DNA of 64,000 nt, from positions 21,668,701 to 21,732,700 of the forward strand of contig CM034548.1 in NCBI GenBank assembly GCA_020055645.1, written 5' to 3'. This DNA is from Tomocerus qinae (lineage: Eukaryota; Arthropoda; Collembola; Entomobryomorpha; Tomoceridae). Of the stretch, positions 13,501-25,168 are shown one piece after another; within the stretch, counting starts at the first letter, position 1; each line of letters begins with the position of its first letter. The position numbers and the translations under genes are program-made. Below the pieces are notes generated by a model. It searched no databases, had not been told where the DNA came from, and saw only the letters and a program-made list of their open reading frames with translations.

Positions 13501-16500
13501 AGTGACAAAGGCCATTTTATCATAAGCGACAATTTTAATTTTCATGTATTTTCCTTATTTTTTCCGTACTGTTTGGAAAGTTTAGACTTTAAATATTTCA
13601 GTATGTAGGTATTTAGCCTAGGTATTTTTGGTATAACCCATATTGATATAGGTAGTTGTTTGACTTAATTATAGACTTAATTGTAATTAAAGGCCTACTT
13701 GCACATATGATGTACTGCGCTTTTGACATGATTATAAATCTGAAAGTCCTTTTCATAGTAACCTATTGTGTCGGAAAAATTAAATGACATCTCTAGCAAT
13801 TGCAATTTTATAATTAGAACTTTTAATGCAACGTTTAAGGATATCTTATATGAATTGTACGAAAATTGTCGTTTATGATCATATGGTACGAAACGAAAGT
13901 CGCTTATGCCACCAAGTGTCGTTTATGACTACATGTAGTCTCAATCAAAATTAAATACTTCCCGTTCTTGTTTAACTACATTAGCAAGGTTTACATCAAT
14001 CGAAAGATCGTTTCAAGGACTATTAAATGATATTTCCAACGCAAAATTGGTGGACTTTTTTCAAGCCCAATACGATGTTCACTAAATAAAATGTAATTTA
14101 CTCGGATATTATTTTATAAGCGTTCTGTTAGTCGTCTGACTGAATAGCCAGATAGTTTAAAACACGCTAAGGCCTAAAAAATCTTTACTAACAGCTATCT
14201 GTTAACCAATAATTGTGTAAATTACCAATTTGTAATATTTAGGCTGAAGGTGGGAGCTATAGGTGAAAGCCAACCTGTGGACAAATCCCATGCCACTGAA
14301 AAGTGGGTGGAGTTTGAGGGAATTTGTTATGGGATTTTGACTTCGAATGACGTCACTCAATGCCATATTTAGGGAATTTACAAGTATTTACGTGCTACTA
14401 ACCTCGGGGCTGACCTCGGGTGATCTCGCATCTCCATTAGCGATAAAAATAACAGCTAGTAAATTAGAGCAACAAATTGACCTACCAGGCTATCTATCGT
14501 CTAAACGTGTGGTAGGGTGAGCCAAAATACAAAAATTGCTAGTACCAATGCAACGCTCTCTTGGTTAATATTAGTATATTTCGAAATGTAACCTAAAGAT
14601 TTTGACAGGTAAATCTTTTAAAATTCAATATCAGAACTGGTGGCCTAGGAGGAAATATTTTTTAAAATGAATTTAGACTTAAAGAATTGGAGAGCAGTTT
14701 TATCAAATCTCACTATGCTCAAAAATTATACTACAATTATACTGTTATTTGTCTAAGTTGTTAAACATGAAAGAGATTATGACGATCTCCCTTTACTAAA
14801 AACAGATGTTTGCATTAGAAGCTGTAAATATTACTGTTGAGAAATATCCACGGTGCATGAAAATGGCAATACTTATGTAGTATGGCTTAATGCAGACGTT
14901 AGCGAGTGTAAGGCTAAAGCATGATGACATTTTAATTGAGTTACGAAAAAGATTTACTTACCATAGAAGAGAGATGGAAGCTTATCAAATTGACATTATG
15001 ATTACGTAAGTTCATTTCAATGACATGGTTATCCCAGTCGAACAAAACAGTTCCAACAACATGAGGTCCGTCAGAGTAGTGAAAGTCGAGGTCTCCGCTG
15101 ATTTTGGAATGTTCTTTTCCCCCCTTCACCTTAAAATGTAGGATCTCTTCGCCACCAGAAGACGCTGAAAAGAAAGATGTGAGACTATCGCTGTGTTTTT
15201 CATATCCGGAAATGATTTCCATGCGTTGAGCAAATGTTGGGTTGACGCTGATTTTGATGTTTCGCTTATGAGCTGAATTTTCAAACTCTCCTCTGATCTC
15301 CGCAGTTTCCTTCCCGAAGACAGCACTTCCTGTGATATACTTTCTGTCGTTGATGTTAAATCTGACATTAGTATGGAATTGATTGTTTTCCACTCCCCAA
15401 ATATAACTAGGCATGGGAGTTATTCTTAGATCCGACATGTGGGAGATTGCATTGGAGTCCACCATGCTGTGACGGCTTTGCAATTCAATAGTAGGTACTT
15501 GCTTGAAAATGGAGTTCAATTTAACTTGAGCATCCCATTGCCCTGGGTTGGTTTCCTCAAAGTTCGTAAAGATTTGTATCAACGAATTCGAGCTCTGTAC
15601 CACATTGCATAAGATTTTGAACTTCTTGTCGCTTCTCTCGTGTTTAAATTCAAAGGATGATCTTGGTTGAGAAGGAGTTTGTCCCCAAGCAGTTGCTTCA
15701 ATGGATTTACCATCGTCTACAAAATGCCATGTTATTCCAGCCACTGTCTGTTCCCCATTAGCCGTGATATCTACATTTGCTGTATTTGTAATACCGTTCT
15801 TCTTACTGGAAATATTCAATTCATATTTGTTGTTTGGGAATTCAAGGTAATTGTGAACAACAGTGTTGTCAGCATCCACAATTTGTCCTACGGAAGAAAT
15901 TCTTACTTGGTTTCGTGTTTGTGAAGACTCCCAAGATACAAAAACTTCATTACGGAAGTCGCTCAACTCTCCATTGACTTTCGCAACTACGAGAACCGGG
16001 AAAAATTCCAGCGACCCGTCCAAATTGATTTCCAATTCACGCACCAAATGTCGATTTTTCAAACCCACACTTGCCTCCAATTTCTCAAAATTTTTCCATG
16101 GAGTGGATAATAGGAAAGTATGTAGAAACGGTTTCATTTGAGAGGTCAGTTTGAATGTCATTTGGCGGCGACTGGATTTCACTGGAATCCACTGGATCTG
16201 TGCCCCGGTTGATAACTGGTCTGTCATTTGGTGGTAGAATTCGAGATAAACCTACAAAATAAATAAATTTATAATCTCGTAAATTCCAACGGGGTATTAA
16301 AATGGCCATTTTAAAATCCAATTATTAATTTCTGAAGTGAAATTAGTATTTCCAACCTGTGGCAGAATTGTACATCCGCTGAATCCCATTCTTGTATCAT
16401 AGCCACCTTGAAGGCGTGTAAATTCGAATGTGAATTTTCTAAGCTCTTCTCCCCGCTTTGCAGTCAACTCAAATGATTTTTGATTTCCAGTTTCTCCTAG

Positions 16501-19500
16501 AGTAATAATTCCTTCCAATTTTGGATAGCCACTGATATCAAGTGCAGCAGAGAATCGAGATTCCGGAGTGCTAAGTAGAGCAGATGAAGAAAATGCCGAA
16601 TATCGTTCTTCGACCTGTCCTCGTATAGCTGTGTCCATTTCCGCTCCATTAAAATGGTGGGTTACAATCAGAGACGAAACCTGGAGTCCTTCGAATGGAG
16701 TTTCTAATTTTACAGAAAATACTGTTTCTACAAAACTGAAAGATGGTGCTGTAACGATTAATTTGAAGCGTTGATCCACGCCCCATTCCGCTTCCACTTG
16801 CAAATCAGTGTCTTGAAGTTTTCCAGTAGCTGAAAATGCTTCTCCGAAATAGTCAGTTCGAATATGAATAGCCTCATTGCTAAGCGTTCCATAAAATACT
16901 AGTTTGCTTTCACTGTCTTCATCCGCATCTGGTGTTAGCGAAAAGGAGAGAGCAAAAGGTAGAGGGAATTCTCCAGTAAACTAAAAAAAAAAGAAATCAG
17001 AAAATAATTTAATACCATTATTGAATTGTGTTTCATACACTAATTGGATTGCAAATAATATCAAGTTAGCCATCAAATTAAAATATAGTAAGCAATTCAT
17101 ATACCCCATAATTATATAATTTGATTTTGGATATGAAGAGAAAGATGCTACATTAAATTTGTAAATAATATTTTTGTGTAAAGAAAACTAACGTTATATT
17201 AGCAATCTAACCTTCATATCAGCCACGATGTGTTTTTCTAGTTGTAGATCAACAGTAGCAATCCTTTCCCCTGATTTCGTTTGGCGATAATTAATTTCAC
17301 CATTGTACTTCTTGTCATTCAAAGTTAGCTTGCCCTCAATTTTGTGTGTATTAATTTTGACGATATTGTAATCAAGACTAGTACTCCAGCGTCCAGGTCG
17401 CTTCCCCTCGATTTCAAAAGTACCTCCGAGGTGACTTTGTTTGTCGCTTGAAGATAAGGCAGCGGAGCCAAAGAATGGCGCATCAGTGAAGCCTCTGGCA
17501 CGGAATTCTAATGAGTGATCTAATTTCATATTATTGGAGCGATTTATATAGGTAATCGTGGCTTTCATTTCTGGGTCTTTGTTCGGAACAAGGATAAACT
17601 CTGCTTCAAACTCCCCTGCGCTTTTTTCAATGACAGCCGAACGCAGAGCGTAGTCACTGTCTGGCCAACTAGCCTCAGCAGTCAATCGCTTTTTCACCAA
17701 TGTCTCCGCTTCAGTTTGATATTCCATGTGAGCTCTGATTTCATTTTCTGGGTTTGTTCTTCCAGAAACTTTGGTCGTTACGTTGTTCTTCCCAACGAAA
17801 TTGAAAAATTCGAAATTCCAGTCGATTCCTTGCTTTGGAACGGCAAGTGATAGTTGAATGTTCAGTTCCTGCTGCTCCCGTGTCACTTGCTTATTATAGA
17901 GGGTGTGAGCATCCCAAGTATATTTCCCCAGAGTAAATCTTGCAGTATTTTCACAAAAGCCAGTGCTTTTTTGGTTGTCAAATGCGAATTCAAAGTTAAG
18001 TTCGGGAGACTGTGGGGAGAAGAAACTAGCAGCGGCATTAAAACGAGTCAGGGCTCCCTTTTTCGTTCTTTGGACCTTTGCGTTTATTTCCAGATTTTTG
18101 CTTTCTGAATTCTCCCAGGAATAATGCATACTAGACTTGGTGCTGAAATGTCCTGGTTTGAGACGGAATTGAGAACGAGCACTTCCACTTAGCATATAGG
18201 AATCTATCTCGAAATTGGTATCATATTTTTCTCCGCTTTTGATAATGTCACCTACGAAAATGAATTGAAAACCGTATTAGATTAATTTCCAACAAAAATG
18301 CGGTAACTATCAAAGAATAATTAAATTACATTTTACCTTTAAGAACGATAGGTTTTTGTGTGAGATACTTGAGTGCAAAATCAAAATTTGATTTGCTTGT
18401 TTCATCACGAGGATCGGGGAGGTTGATAGTTCCGGTAAATTCAGCAATTGGTTTCTTATAATACTTAATTAGGAAATTTGGCTCAATGCGACGTCCTTGT
18501 GTTCTTAGATTCGTATTAAAAAAGAAGATCCTTTCTTTTGCCGTGTCAATGGTAAACTGCAGATTTTTTTGGGCCTTTGAATACAATCCTTCCGCTTTGA
18601 AAGTTTTTTTTGGTGTTTCGAATCCGGCGACCAGTTTTCCATGATTAGTATCGAGATTAAAATGCGTCGAGAATCTACGGTCAACAAGTGACCCTGGTGT
18701 GTTAAAAATAATGCTGACTTCCGTAGACGAAGGTTTATTGTCAAATTTATAATCAAATTCATAGCTAGTAAAAGTATCTGTTTTCTCCAGGTACAAGGCT
18801 GCCTTCGCAGGGGTGATTAGAGGGAACGAAGAATCTTCAGCGACATCAATTTCCCCACAGAGTTTTACTCCAAAGATATAAGAGAATCTATCTGAGGTAC
18901 AAACTTTGTGCTGGAATTTGGGGAGTCCAATTGGACCAGTTTCAATTGCGTCGGGTTTACCAGATGGGCTCAAAATAAAAAGTTGTGACTTGGCTTCAAA
19001 GATTTCTTGCTTATCTTGGGGTAAGCTGAGAGATGCATGAATAACTTTCGTGCCTTTCATCATAATGTGACCTTTGACAGATGTTGACGAGTGCAAAGTA
19101 TTCTGTAACTTCAACCCACTTTTTATTTGCTGACCAAGTTGTCCCAATTGAACTGTGAGAGATCCATCAATTTTTAATGATGCGCTCGGCTGTAACGATC
19201 CTTGGATTTCAAATTCTTTTTTATCTAGAAATTTTGCTACATCGAATCTTCCAGTGGCAGCCATTCGTACTGTGGTCGCTGATTGAATTGACAAGCTTAA
19301 AGGAATACCCGCTGAAGTCGCTACTGAGTAACTCACATCCATCATGATATTCGAGTTGGTAAATTCAGTTTTTTTTCCTGTGCTCAAATTATTTAGAATA
19401 CGGCTGACGTCAAACCAGTTTTTCCCGCCTTCGTCATACAATGTTGGTACGCTTCCCTTATCAGAAAACTCAAAATTTTTGTACAGGATTTCATGGCCAA

Positions 19501-22500
19501 ATATTTTTGTGGAAAATGAGCCTCCTGGAGATGCATCCATTCCTTTGGTCGCCTGTTCGTAAACGGAGCCTAGTCTTTCTATTTCGTTATTGGAAACGTC
19601 TCTTTTCTTCCTGATTGAATGCAAAACATCGGTCATACTTGTATCAGGGAAATAACCTTGAGGTCCAAATACTGGTTCTAGAAGTTGTTCTAATGAATGA
19701 ACCCTTGCGTCGAATTCCACGAGGTTTATTGCTTGTCCAAAGGCAAGGACTGTTAGATTAAGCATAGCCGATCGTGGGATGAAGGAATCTGGAGTAAAAA
19801 TAACGTTAGCATCCACATTGGCTCCAGCATTCATTTCTTCCCAAAAAAGAGCTCCTTCATAATTCCTTGAAAACTTTCTGGCGTCAGTATTGAATTTATT
19901 TTTCAAAAAATCATTGGCTAGCAGATTTCTTATTGTTTGTTTGTCGGGGCTTGAAGTTTCCTGAAGATTTGTCAAATGAGTCCATACAAAAGAGCCAACT
20001 ATAAAAAACGGTATAAATTCAATTAACTGATCTTTAAAATTGAGGTGTGATTAATGTTTGAGATATCATTGATTATAACCTTGGTTAACTGCATCTGTGT
20101 ACAAAGTGTCCTTGACCGAGTCGATAATTTGCCTATCAGGGCAACGCATGACACTCAGATATGATTTTATCCTCACCTCAGTATTTTCTTGCATGTCAGT
20201 GTACACACTCAGCATGGGTCTATTTTCAAAGCATTTGCATGGCATTCTACGGAAAGCGTCAATTGAAGCCAAGCGGATTTCAATAGGATTTGTCTTTTCT
20301 TGGAAGCATCTGTACAGATTATTCAAGTGCTGCTCTTCATTTTCCTCAGGGACTCGTCCTGCATTAGCGATTGCTTTGAGAGCAATTAAAATCTGTCTCG
20401 TCTCTTCCTGATCATAATCAGCACTAGTTCTGCATGCTACTCCTATCTGCGAAATTATTTTTTTCAGAGCGTCTTGTACTACATCTTCTGTGCAAACTCC
20501 ATTTTCTTTACAGTAGCTATTGATCAGAGAAGAAATCCCGAGCATTGCTTGTTTTCTTGGAACATTGTCCAGCAACGGCTACATACATTCAAAATTTTAT
20601 AGTCATTCATCTTAAATTTTATATTTTCCACTAAATTCTAAACAATAAATACCATTAGAGCTGAGATCATTTGAACATGAGGTTCCTTAATGAAAGCCAC
20701 GCTAGTGAGCCAAGCATCTTCCTGTGCTTGACTCAGAGTGTCTCTGAGTAGGAACTCTGTCATTAATTTTAATGCCGGAGCAGTCCCCACTAGAGGTAGA
20801 GCATCTAGTAAATACTTTCGTCCTGCTTCCCCCTCTGCTCTTTCAAACAAAGTTTTCAAACTGTCGTGATTGAGTTCTCTCATTAGCTGTACAAGATGAA
20901 TGAATTGATTTGCTGCATCCGACTCCACTTCAACTTCATTGTCTCGCTGTAAACTTTCCAAGGCTGATAATGCGGCAGTAATATCTCCACTATTTCCACC
21001 ATGATCAGTCTGAGCCTCGTATAGCAACGTCGATTTTCTTTCGTAACTGATATCTATTTTTAGAAAGATATTTCCTTATTCGTTTTAACTCTTTTAATTC
21101 ATGAATTTTTATTTTTTTATTAATCGCATATTTATTATTGATTTACTAAACCTGAAGGTTGGGCGGATAGATGTTCTTTGGAATAGATTAAAGTCTGGAC
21201 AACAATAGTATGGGCACCACTGCCTTCTTTCTCAAATGGTTGGAATTTGTGTTCTTCACGGCAGTTGACTTGCTCTATTTTCTTGTAGCGAACAGTTTGG
21301 GTACATTCCTGCACTCCCGAAAGAAGAGGAATGCCCTGAATCAGTGAATTCGATGTATATGGAACAGATTGCAAAACAGTGAACTGATTATGACGATAAT
21401 TGCATTTTGTCAAGTCTTTCACTTTCCGGTACGTTTGGCTACCTCCCCAAGAACTTCCTGTTGGTTCATATGTCGTCAGGCATTGTCCACTGACATCAGT
21501 CTAATAATTTATCCAAAACATTTTAAAAATAAAATCAAGAGATAAGAATGCATCAGCAAATGGTATGAAAGTCTCACCTCTTGAAAAGTCTGTTCGGCTT
21601 GAAAGTTATTCATAGTATTTTGTAAAATGGACAGTAGACCACGTTTGACATTAACAACCCAAATGGGGTCATCCAATTGGGAACAGATTTGTTCAATTTT
21701 TCCATCTTGAAATGCGAAACGAATAGGTCTGCGCTCAATATCTGTAACCATACTTCTTGCTCCTTCCAAAGTATGCTTCTCATTTGCATTTTTAGGGTCT
21801 GAATCTTCGAGTCGTACATTTTTAAGCTATATAATTATTATAAAGAATCATGTCGTTAGTAAATATTAAATATTCATCGTCAGTATAGGTTTATCATGAT
21901 TGAAAAATGATACCTCTAGCTGAAATTCGCAAGAAGAAATAGCCGATATTTCCGCTGTTGCCGTTAAATGAATTCGAGATTCTTGAGATGAGCCATCAAT
22001 TACAGACGAACTAATATCCGTTGCATAATCGTAGACATAAGTCGTTCCAGGTTCATATGCAAAGTTTTTAGAATCTAAAAATAATTATACTTATATAGGT
22101 TTAACATTTGCACATAAGGATGCGACTAAAAGGAAGGATTCTTGTCATAGAAATGAAAGGAAGCATTAAAAAATTGACACGTGTGTTTGCACTAAGTATA
22201 CATACCTTTACAAAATGAGACGCATTTTGACGTACTTCTAATACCGGCAGGGCCTAAGGAAAACAATGAGGACTATGAAATGTATCATTTATATTAAGAT
22301 TAAAGCTTAATGTACAGTACAGGCATTGTGTTAAGTGCATATTCCAAAGACGTCAGATCTCACTGAAATAGTTTTGAAAAGAGTGTTATTTTCGTTGAGC
22401 AAATATCACTTGAAGACAGAAAATCTTATCATATAGTTGTATAAATAATGTAACAGAGAAAACTGAGTAATATACTTCTCTGATTAAGAGGTCAGTTTAT

Positions 22501-25074
22501 TAGTTCGAAGTTCGTCAGGACAAATTGATAAGCGCAGTTATAACAGAGTGCACACAAACTCATCTCTTTTATTGGCTATCATTTAGGAAAGTGTAGAATA
22601 AATTGAAATGAAAAACACTTGATTCTAACTTATTGACTTACAGTCAAGTGGAAACTTATTTGCTCATTACTTTTGTAAAAAATTATTTTAACAGGATCGT
22701 GGCATTTCTTTATCATTCAATTACGCATCAGATGAAAATTCCCAAATATATGATGAAAACATTATTGTAAATGTAGCACCCTAACACCAAGTTTGATTGG
22801 GAATAGAAATGCATTGAAAAAATAAGGAAATAAATCTCAGTTGTTGATTAATAACAAAGGACTATATCATGGACAGTTTTGCGGGATGAACATTCCAGAA
22901 AAATTAATTCGATATCAACTGGATAGGTCTAGTTGGGAGTTTCAAAACTCACTTAAGCGGTTTTTGATTAATGCAATGACGTTACTAATTGCATTATCAA
23001 TATAATTAGCATCTCATTCAAGGTCCCTCTTCATAAAATATACATAGGGCCATTCAAGATCAAAGATTTTACTGTTGTTCCTACAATATCTACGTATGTT
23101 ATTAAGAAAAATCTTTTACCCAGAAACTGGCTTCCTTATAATATAATTTGATTGAACATGATTTATTACTTAAGGTATATAGCTACACAAGTAATAATAA
23201 TAATGATAAGGGTAAGTACCTACATAATATTGTTGACAATCATTCTCCTTAAATAATATTTGTATTTTGTCATCTAATCAAAGTCCATTTCATCATCTTT
23301 TAATGAATCTCTTCACGGATCTTGTGCCTTAACTATTATGTAAATTAACTCCAGTATAAAAGATGGTATAAAAGAAATACATAATTAAACTCCAAAAACC
23401 CAAACCGAGAAAAAACCGTCTCCTAATGCATAATTTTCCACAATATTTTCCTAAAAAAATAAAAATCGAAAAGCTGCAAGTTTATTTGAAAGTAATACCG
23501 ACCAAAGCATAAGAAACTAAGAAATCTAATTTTAAAATTATGAAAAACAAAAGATTTACGATTTAAAAGAAACTAAATTCATATTGCAAAATATTCTGCC
23601 AAAATATTCTAATAATTTATGTTAAAATCCTGAAAGCCGAATATACAGTTCGGTTACAGTTTGAAATTTAATTTCGAGGGTAATAAATTTGATTTGATGA
23701 CAGATTATGCAGAAAAGTAGTTAAATTTTGATAACGTCTATAGCGTTGATAGCCACCTTTGCACTTTTATGTTATTTATGGGTTTGACTACCGAGTAATG
23801 ACATAACATGACAAGGCAACATCAAAGTCAGTTTAAGAAATTCATTTATAATCTCATGCAATTATTACATGACAACTCCCTATCACTATTATTATGAAAT
23901 GTTTTGCTAATTAAATAAATAATAAGTCTTTTTACTAATAATTTTAATACAAATAAATGACATGAATGCATCTTTGATGAGCAAAGATGCACATCTAGCA
24001 TGAAAGGAAACTATTTCGTTGACGTAAACAAGTCCTCCTAACCCTAGGACATCAGATCATCTAACCAAAGCATGGTGATAGCGTGCTTTGCCGGGGAAAT
24101 GATCTCTTATGCCTCCGACTTACACACTTGTTTCTTTGTTGAAGTCTAATTAATGAGATTATATTTCACTGCAATTCATCTTTGTGAATAACAACATAAT
24201 AAGTATGTGCTAATGAATGATTATCCAGCTATAACCCATTTAAACATGTCTTTGCTACATGTCACTTTTATGGCATTCCTTCCTATCTCCTTACATTTAA
24301 TTCATTTGCATTATTATGCTGCTTCATTTAATCATTTTGATTTTATATATAAGAAATACAAAAAATGAGAAATTCGATATAATAAAAACATAAAAAGCCT
24401 GTTTAGTCAATAGCTCCTTCGAAAGAAAATAATAGATGAAACTATTAATATAGGTATAGGTAAATAATCTATAGCTAACGAGCTTTCTCTTGTAAATGGT
24501 AATAAAATTGGAAAAATATTATTATTTTCTATTTCAATGTAAAAAATATGATTATTATAGCTTTAAATCCTTACGTAAGTTATTTTTTAAATAATTAGAA
24601 GGAAACTTTGACACCATTTGTGACTATTCGAACAAATTCCACTAATTCGCCAATGATTATAAATAAATAAAAATTTTACCAGAGGAAGAATACGCTTTAA
24701 ATATTCATTGGTTGCAGATTTATGTCCTGCTTTGAATTGCACTCAGAGAATATCACAAAATAACAAAATGTAGGTAACTTTTATTTTAAAATAATAGAAT
24801 TTCATGCCTTGCAGTGTTTCTGATTCTTAACACGAAATAATTTAGCACCGCATGTAAAGCTAAGTAACGCAATTAAAAACTAAGTTGTATGGAAAGCAAT
24901 TCTTGATATCTACAATATAATAAAATAATTCACTCGTAGTGTTATGTAGTTTATAAAGTAATGATTGAAATTGAAATAATTACCTGAAACCACACTTGAC
25001 ACAAATATAAAAAAAGTCACTATTGTGTAAAACATATTTCGGTGTGGCTCACTCGCATTTGCGAGTCTAGCCAT
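600..25074 (-). CDS. apolpp: Apolipophorin-type large lipid transfer protein precursor, 5,775 aa
   Basis: Secreted lipoprotein scaffold of the large lipid transfer protein family (insect apolipophorin-II/I; crustacean discoidal lipoprotein precursor). I joined 18 coding exons (high to low): 25074-24984, 22253-22206, 22074-21914, 21826-21578, 21500-21152, 21053-20653, 20578-20080, 19998-18337, 18251-17212, 16980-16357, 16251-14962, 12063-8137, 8048-6218, 6119-3557, 3433-3044, 2967-1721, 1653-1127, 1028-600. All introns are GT-AG, all phases match, and the total (17,328 bases) divides by three. Order: signal peptide, Vitellogenin_N-type module (about 47-620), RKKR furin site (729-732), beta repeats (to about 4,800), helical segment, VWD (5199-5370), VWA-like (5488-5633), Cys-rich tail. 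The tail (CQRCEC then CHHC, preceded by LCTPLAMETNG) is apolipophorin-like, which argues against vitellogenin. Insect relatives are near 3,300 residues, so this one is unusually long. Start: Met in good context (A at -3, G at +4). Confidence 0.93.
1983..2498 (-). other. von Willebrand factor type D domain
   Basis: Residues about 5199-5370. The domain opens with GDYHYFTFDKKYFRFAGECS, the usual VWD start (phenylalanine-rich, then the first Cys). It later has GLLGTYDNEDWNDF, the GL(C)G-x-NN motif with Leu replacing the usual Cys, as is common in arthropod lipoproteins. It ends near SWRVGKNSGGC. It lies entirely in exon 16. Confidence 0.88.
2640..3830 (-). other. Amphipathic helical segment before VWD
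   Basis: End of exon 14, all of exon 15 (3044-3433) and the start of exon 16 switch from beta-type repeats to acidic, aromatic-rich sequence with helical spacing, for example DETERFIVAVWEENF and RIEELERKILAVSIV. It probably forms several amphipathic lipid-binding helices. The domain assignment is inference from composition and periodicity. Confidence 0.6.
12683..12759. repeat. 27-bp tandem repeat, nearly three copies
   Basis: Units begin at 12683, 12710 and 12737. The core of each is GTAATATTTTGTAA followed by an AATGAG-containing end. Copies differ by one or two bases. Confidence 0.85.
12899..14045. repeat. Diverged direct and inverted repeat cluster with a 12-base core motif
   Basis: Two diverged direct copies (about 12899-13112 and 13247-13468) both start TCACATTTTGTA and end ATCATCATAA(A/G)(C/T)GACAC. 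A third copy is inverted (about 13917-14045): its CGAAAGATCGTTTCAAGGAC at 14001-14020 is the reverse complement, bar one base, of 13361-13380. The core TCATAARYGACA recurs near 13096, 13452, 13493 and 13517, and inverted near 13867, 13898 and 13917. This looks like a degraded MITE or nested insertions. Confidence 0.65.
19601..19612 (-). other. Furin cleavage site RKKR
   Basis: Residues 729-732 read R-K-K-R followed by Asp-Val. This matches the furin consensus and sits where insect apolipophorin precursors are cut into the N-terminal apoLp-II (about 700 residues) and the long apoLp-I. Cleavage here would give a fragment of about 700 residues and one of about 5,040. I saw no second R-X-K/R-R site in a comparable position. 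Confidence 0.8.
19940..22074 (-). other. Vitellogenin_N / LPD_N lipid-transfer module (exons 3-8)
   Basis: Residues about 47-620 of the lipoprotein. It opens with FAYEPGTTYVYDYATDI, the conserved beginning of the beta-barrel in this family, followed by a cysteine-containing strand region. Exons 6-7 (20080-21053) are alpha-helical and leucine-rich, as expected for the helical horseshoe, with CKCF and MRCPD near the end. In the family this module binds lipid and starts lipoprotein assembly with the microsomal transfer protein; that role is by homology. Confidence 0.85.
22254..24983. other. Intron 1 of the lipoprotein gene
   Basis: 2.7-kb phase-1 intron between the signal-peptide exon and exon 2. 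It is AT-rich with no coding exons visible on either strand. The only distinctive structure is a run of short perfect hairpins at 23967-24105. Confidence 0.65.
23967..24105. other. Cluster of hairpins inside intron 1
   Basis: A perfect 10-bp stem (23967-23976 with 23982-23991, 5-base loop) is followed by a weaker GTCCT/AGGAC stem (near 24032-24049). Then comes a two-tier hairpin: outer stem 24054-24060 with 24099-24105, inner stem 24066-24072 with 24084-24090, with unpaired bases between. The two-tier shape recalls an H/ACA-type pocket, but I could not place H or ACA boxes. A non-coding RNA is possible and not shown. Confidence 0.25.
24984..25074 (-). other. Exon 1: start codon and signal peptide
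   Basis: First coding exon of the lipoprotein gene. It encodes 30 residues. A second Met at residue 14 begins the hydrophobic stretch MFYTIVTFFIFVSSVVS, a typical secretion signal. Translation may begin at Met1 or Met14. The exon ends TTTCAG|GTAATT and joins exon 2 in phase 1. The 2.7-kb intron that follows separates the signal peptide from the body of the protein. Confidence 0.8.
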
Positions 25075-25160
25075 TGTAATTAGTAATTATTTATTTCTGT
25101 ATTGGAATTAAGAGTGATGATTATTGAGGAAAACTAAATTGAATGAGCTGTTTTCAGAAG

Positions 25161-25168
25161 TATTTATA
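25161..25168 (-). promoter_or_regulatory. TATA box of the lipoprotein gene
   Basis: TATAAATA on the minus strand, with its first T 94 bases upstream of the ATG. A TCATTC sequence matching the arthropod initiator lies at 25141-25146, with its A 24 bases from the first T of the TATA box, slightly closer than usual. The 5' UTR would be about 65-70 bases and unspliced. Confidence 0.5.

Larger units (their letters stand above)
12064..14961. other. Intron 11 of the lipoprotein gene, repeat-rich
   Basis: The longest intron of the gene (2.9 kb). It holds a 27-bp tandem repeat (12683-12759) and a set of diverged direct and inverted repeats (12899-14045). No coding sequence is visible. It separates exons 11 and 12 in phase 0. 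Confidence 0.7.
3860..19600 (-). other. Beta-strand repeat region of the lipoprotein
   Basis: About 4,000 residues (exons 8-14, interrupted by introns) made of amphipathic beta strands. A degenerate motif, [TSLI]-P-[FWIV]-x-[GN]-[FWY]-[EK], recurs and is followed by alternating hydrophobic positions and a Tyr or Phe. Within exon 12 it occurs at exon residues 146, 200, 250, 353, 406, 469, 525, 577, 629, 684 and 789, mostly 50-63 residues apart or about twice that. Examples are SPFEGY, SPFTGF, TPWSPW, SPMTGF and LPFQGW. Family knowledge: apoB has comparable amphipathic beta sheet that girdles the lipid particle. Exon 12 alone codes 1,309 residues without a break. Confidence 0.8.

Noticed and set aside
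600-25074. Vitellogenin as the identity of the large gene
   Set aside because: The C-terminus (VWD followed by VWA-like and CQRCEC cluster), the furin site after residue 732 and the length all fit apolipophorin / discoidal lipoprotein better.
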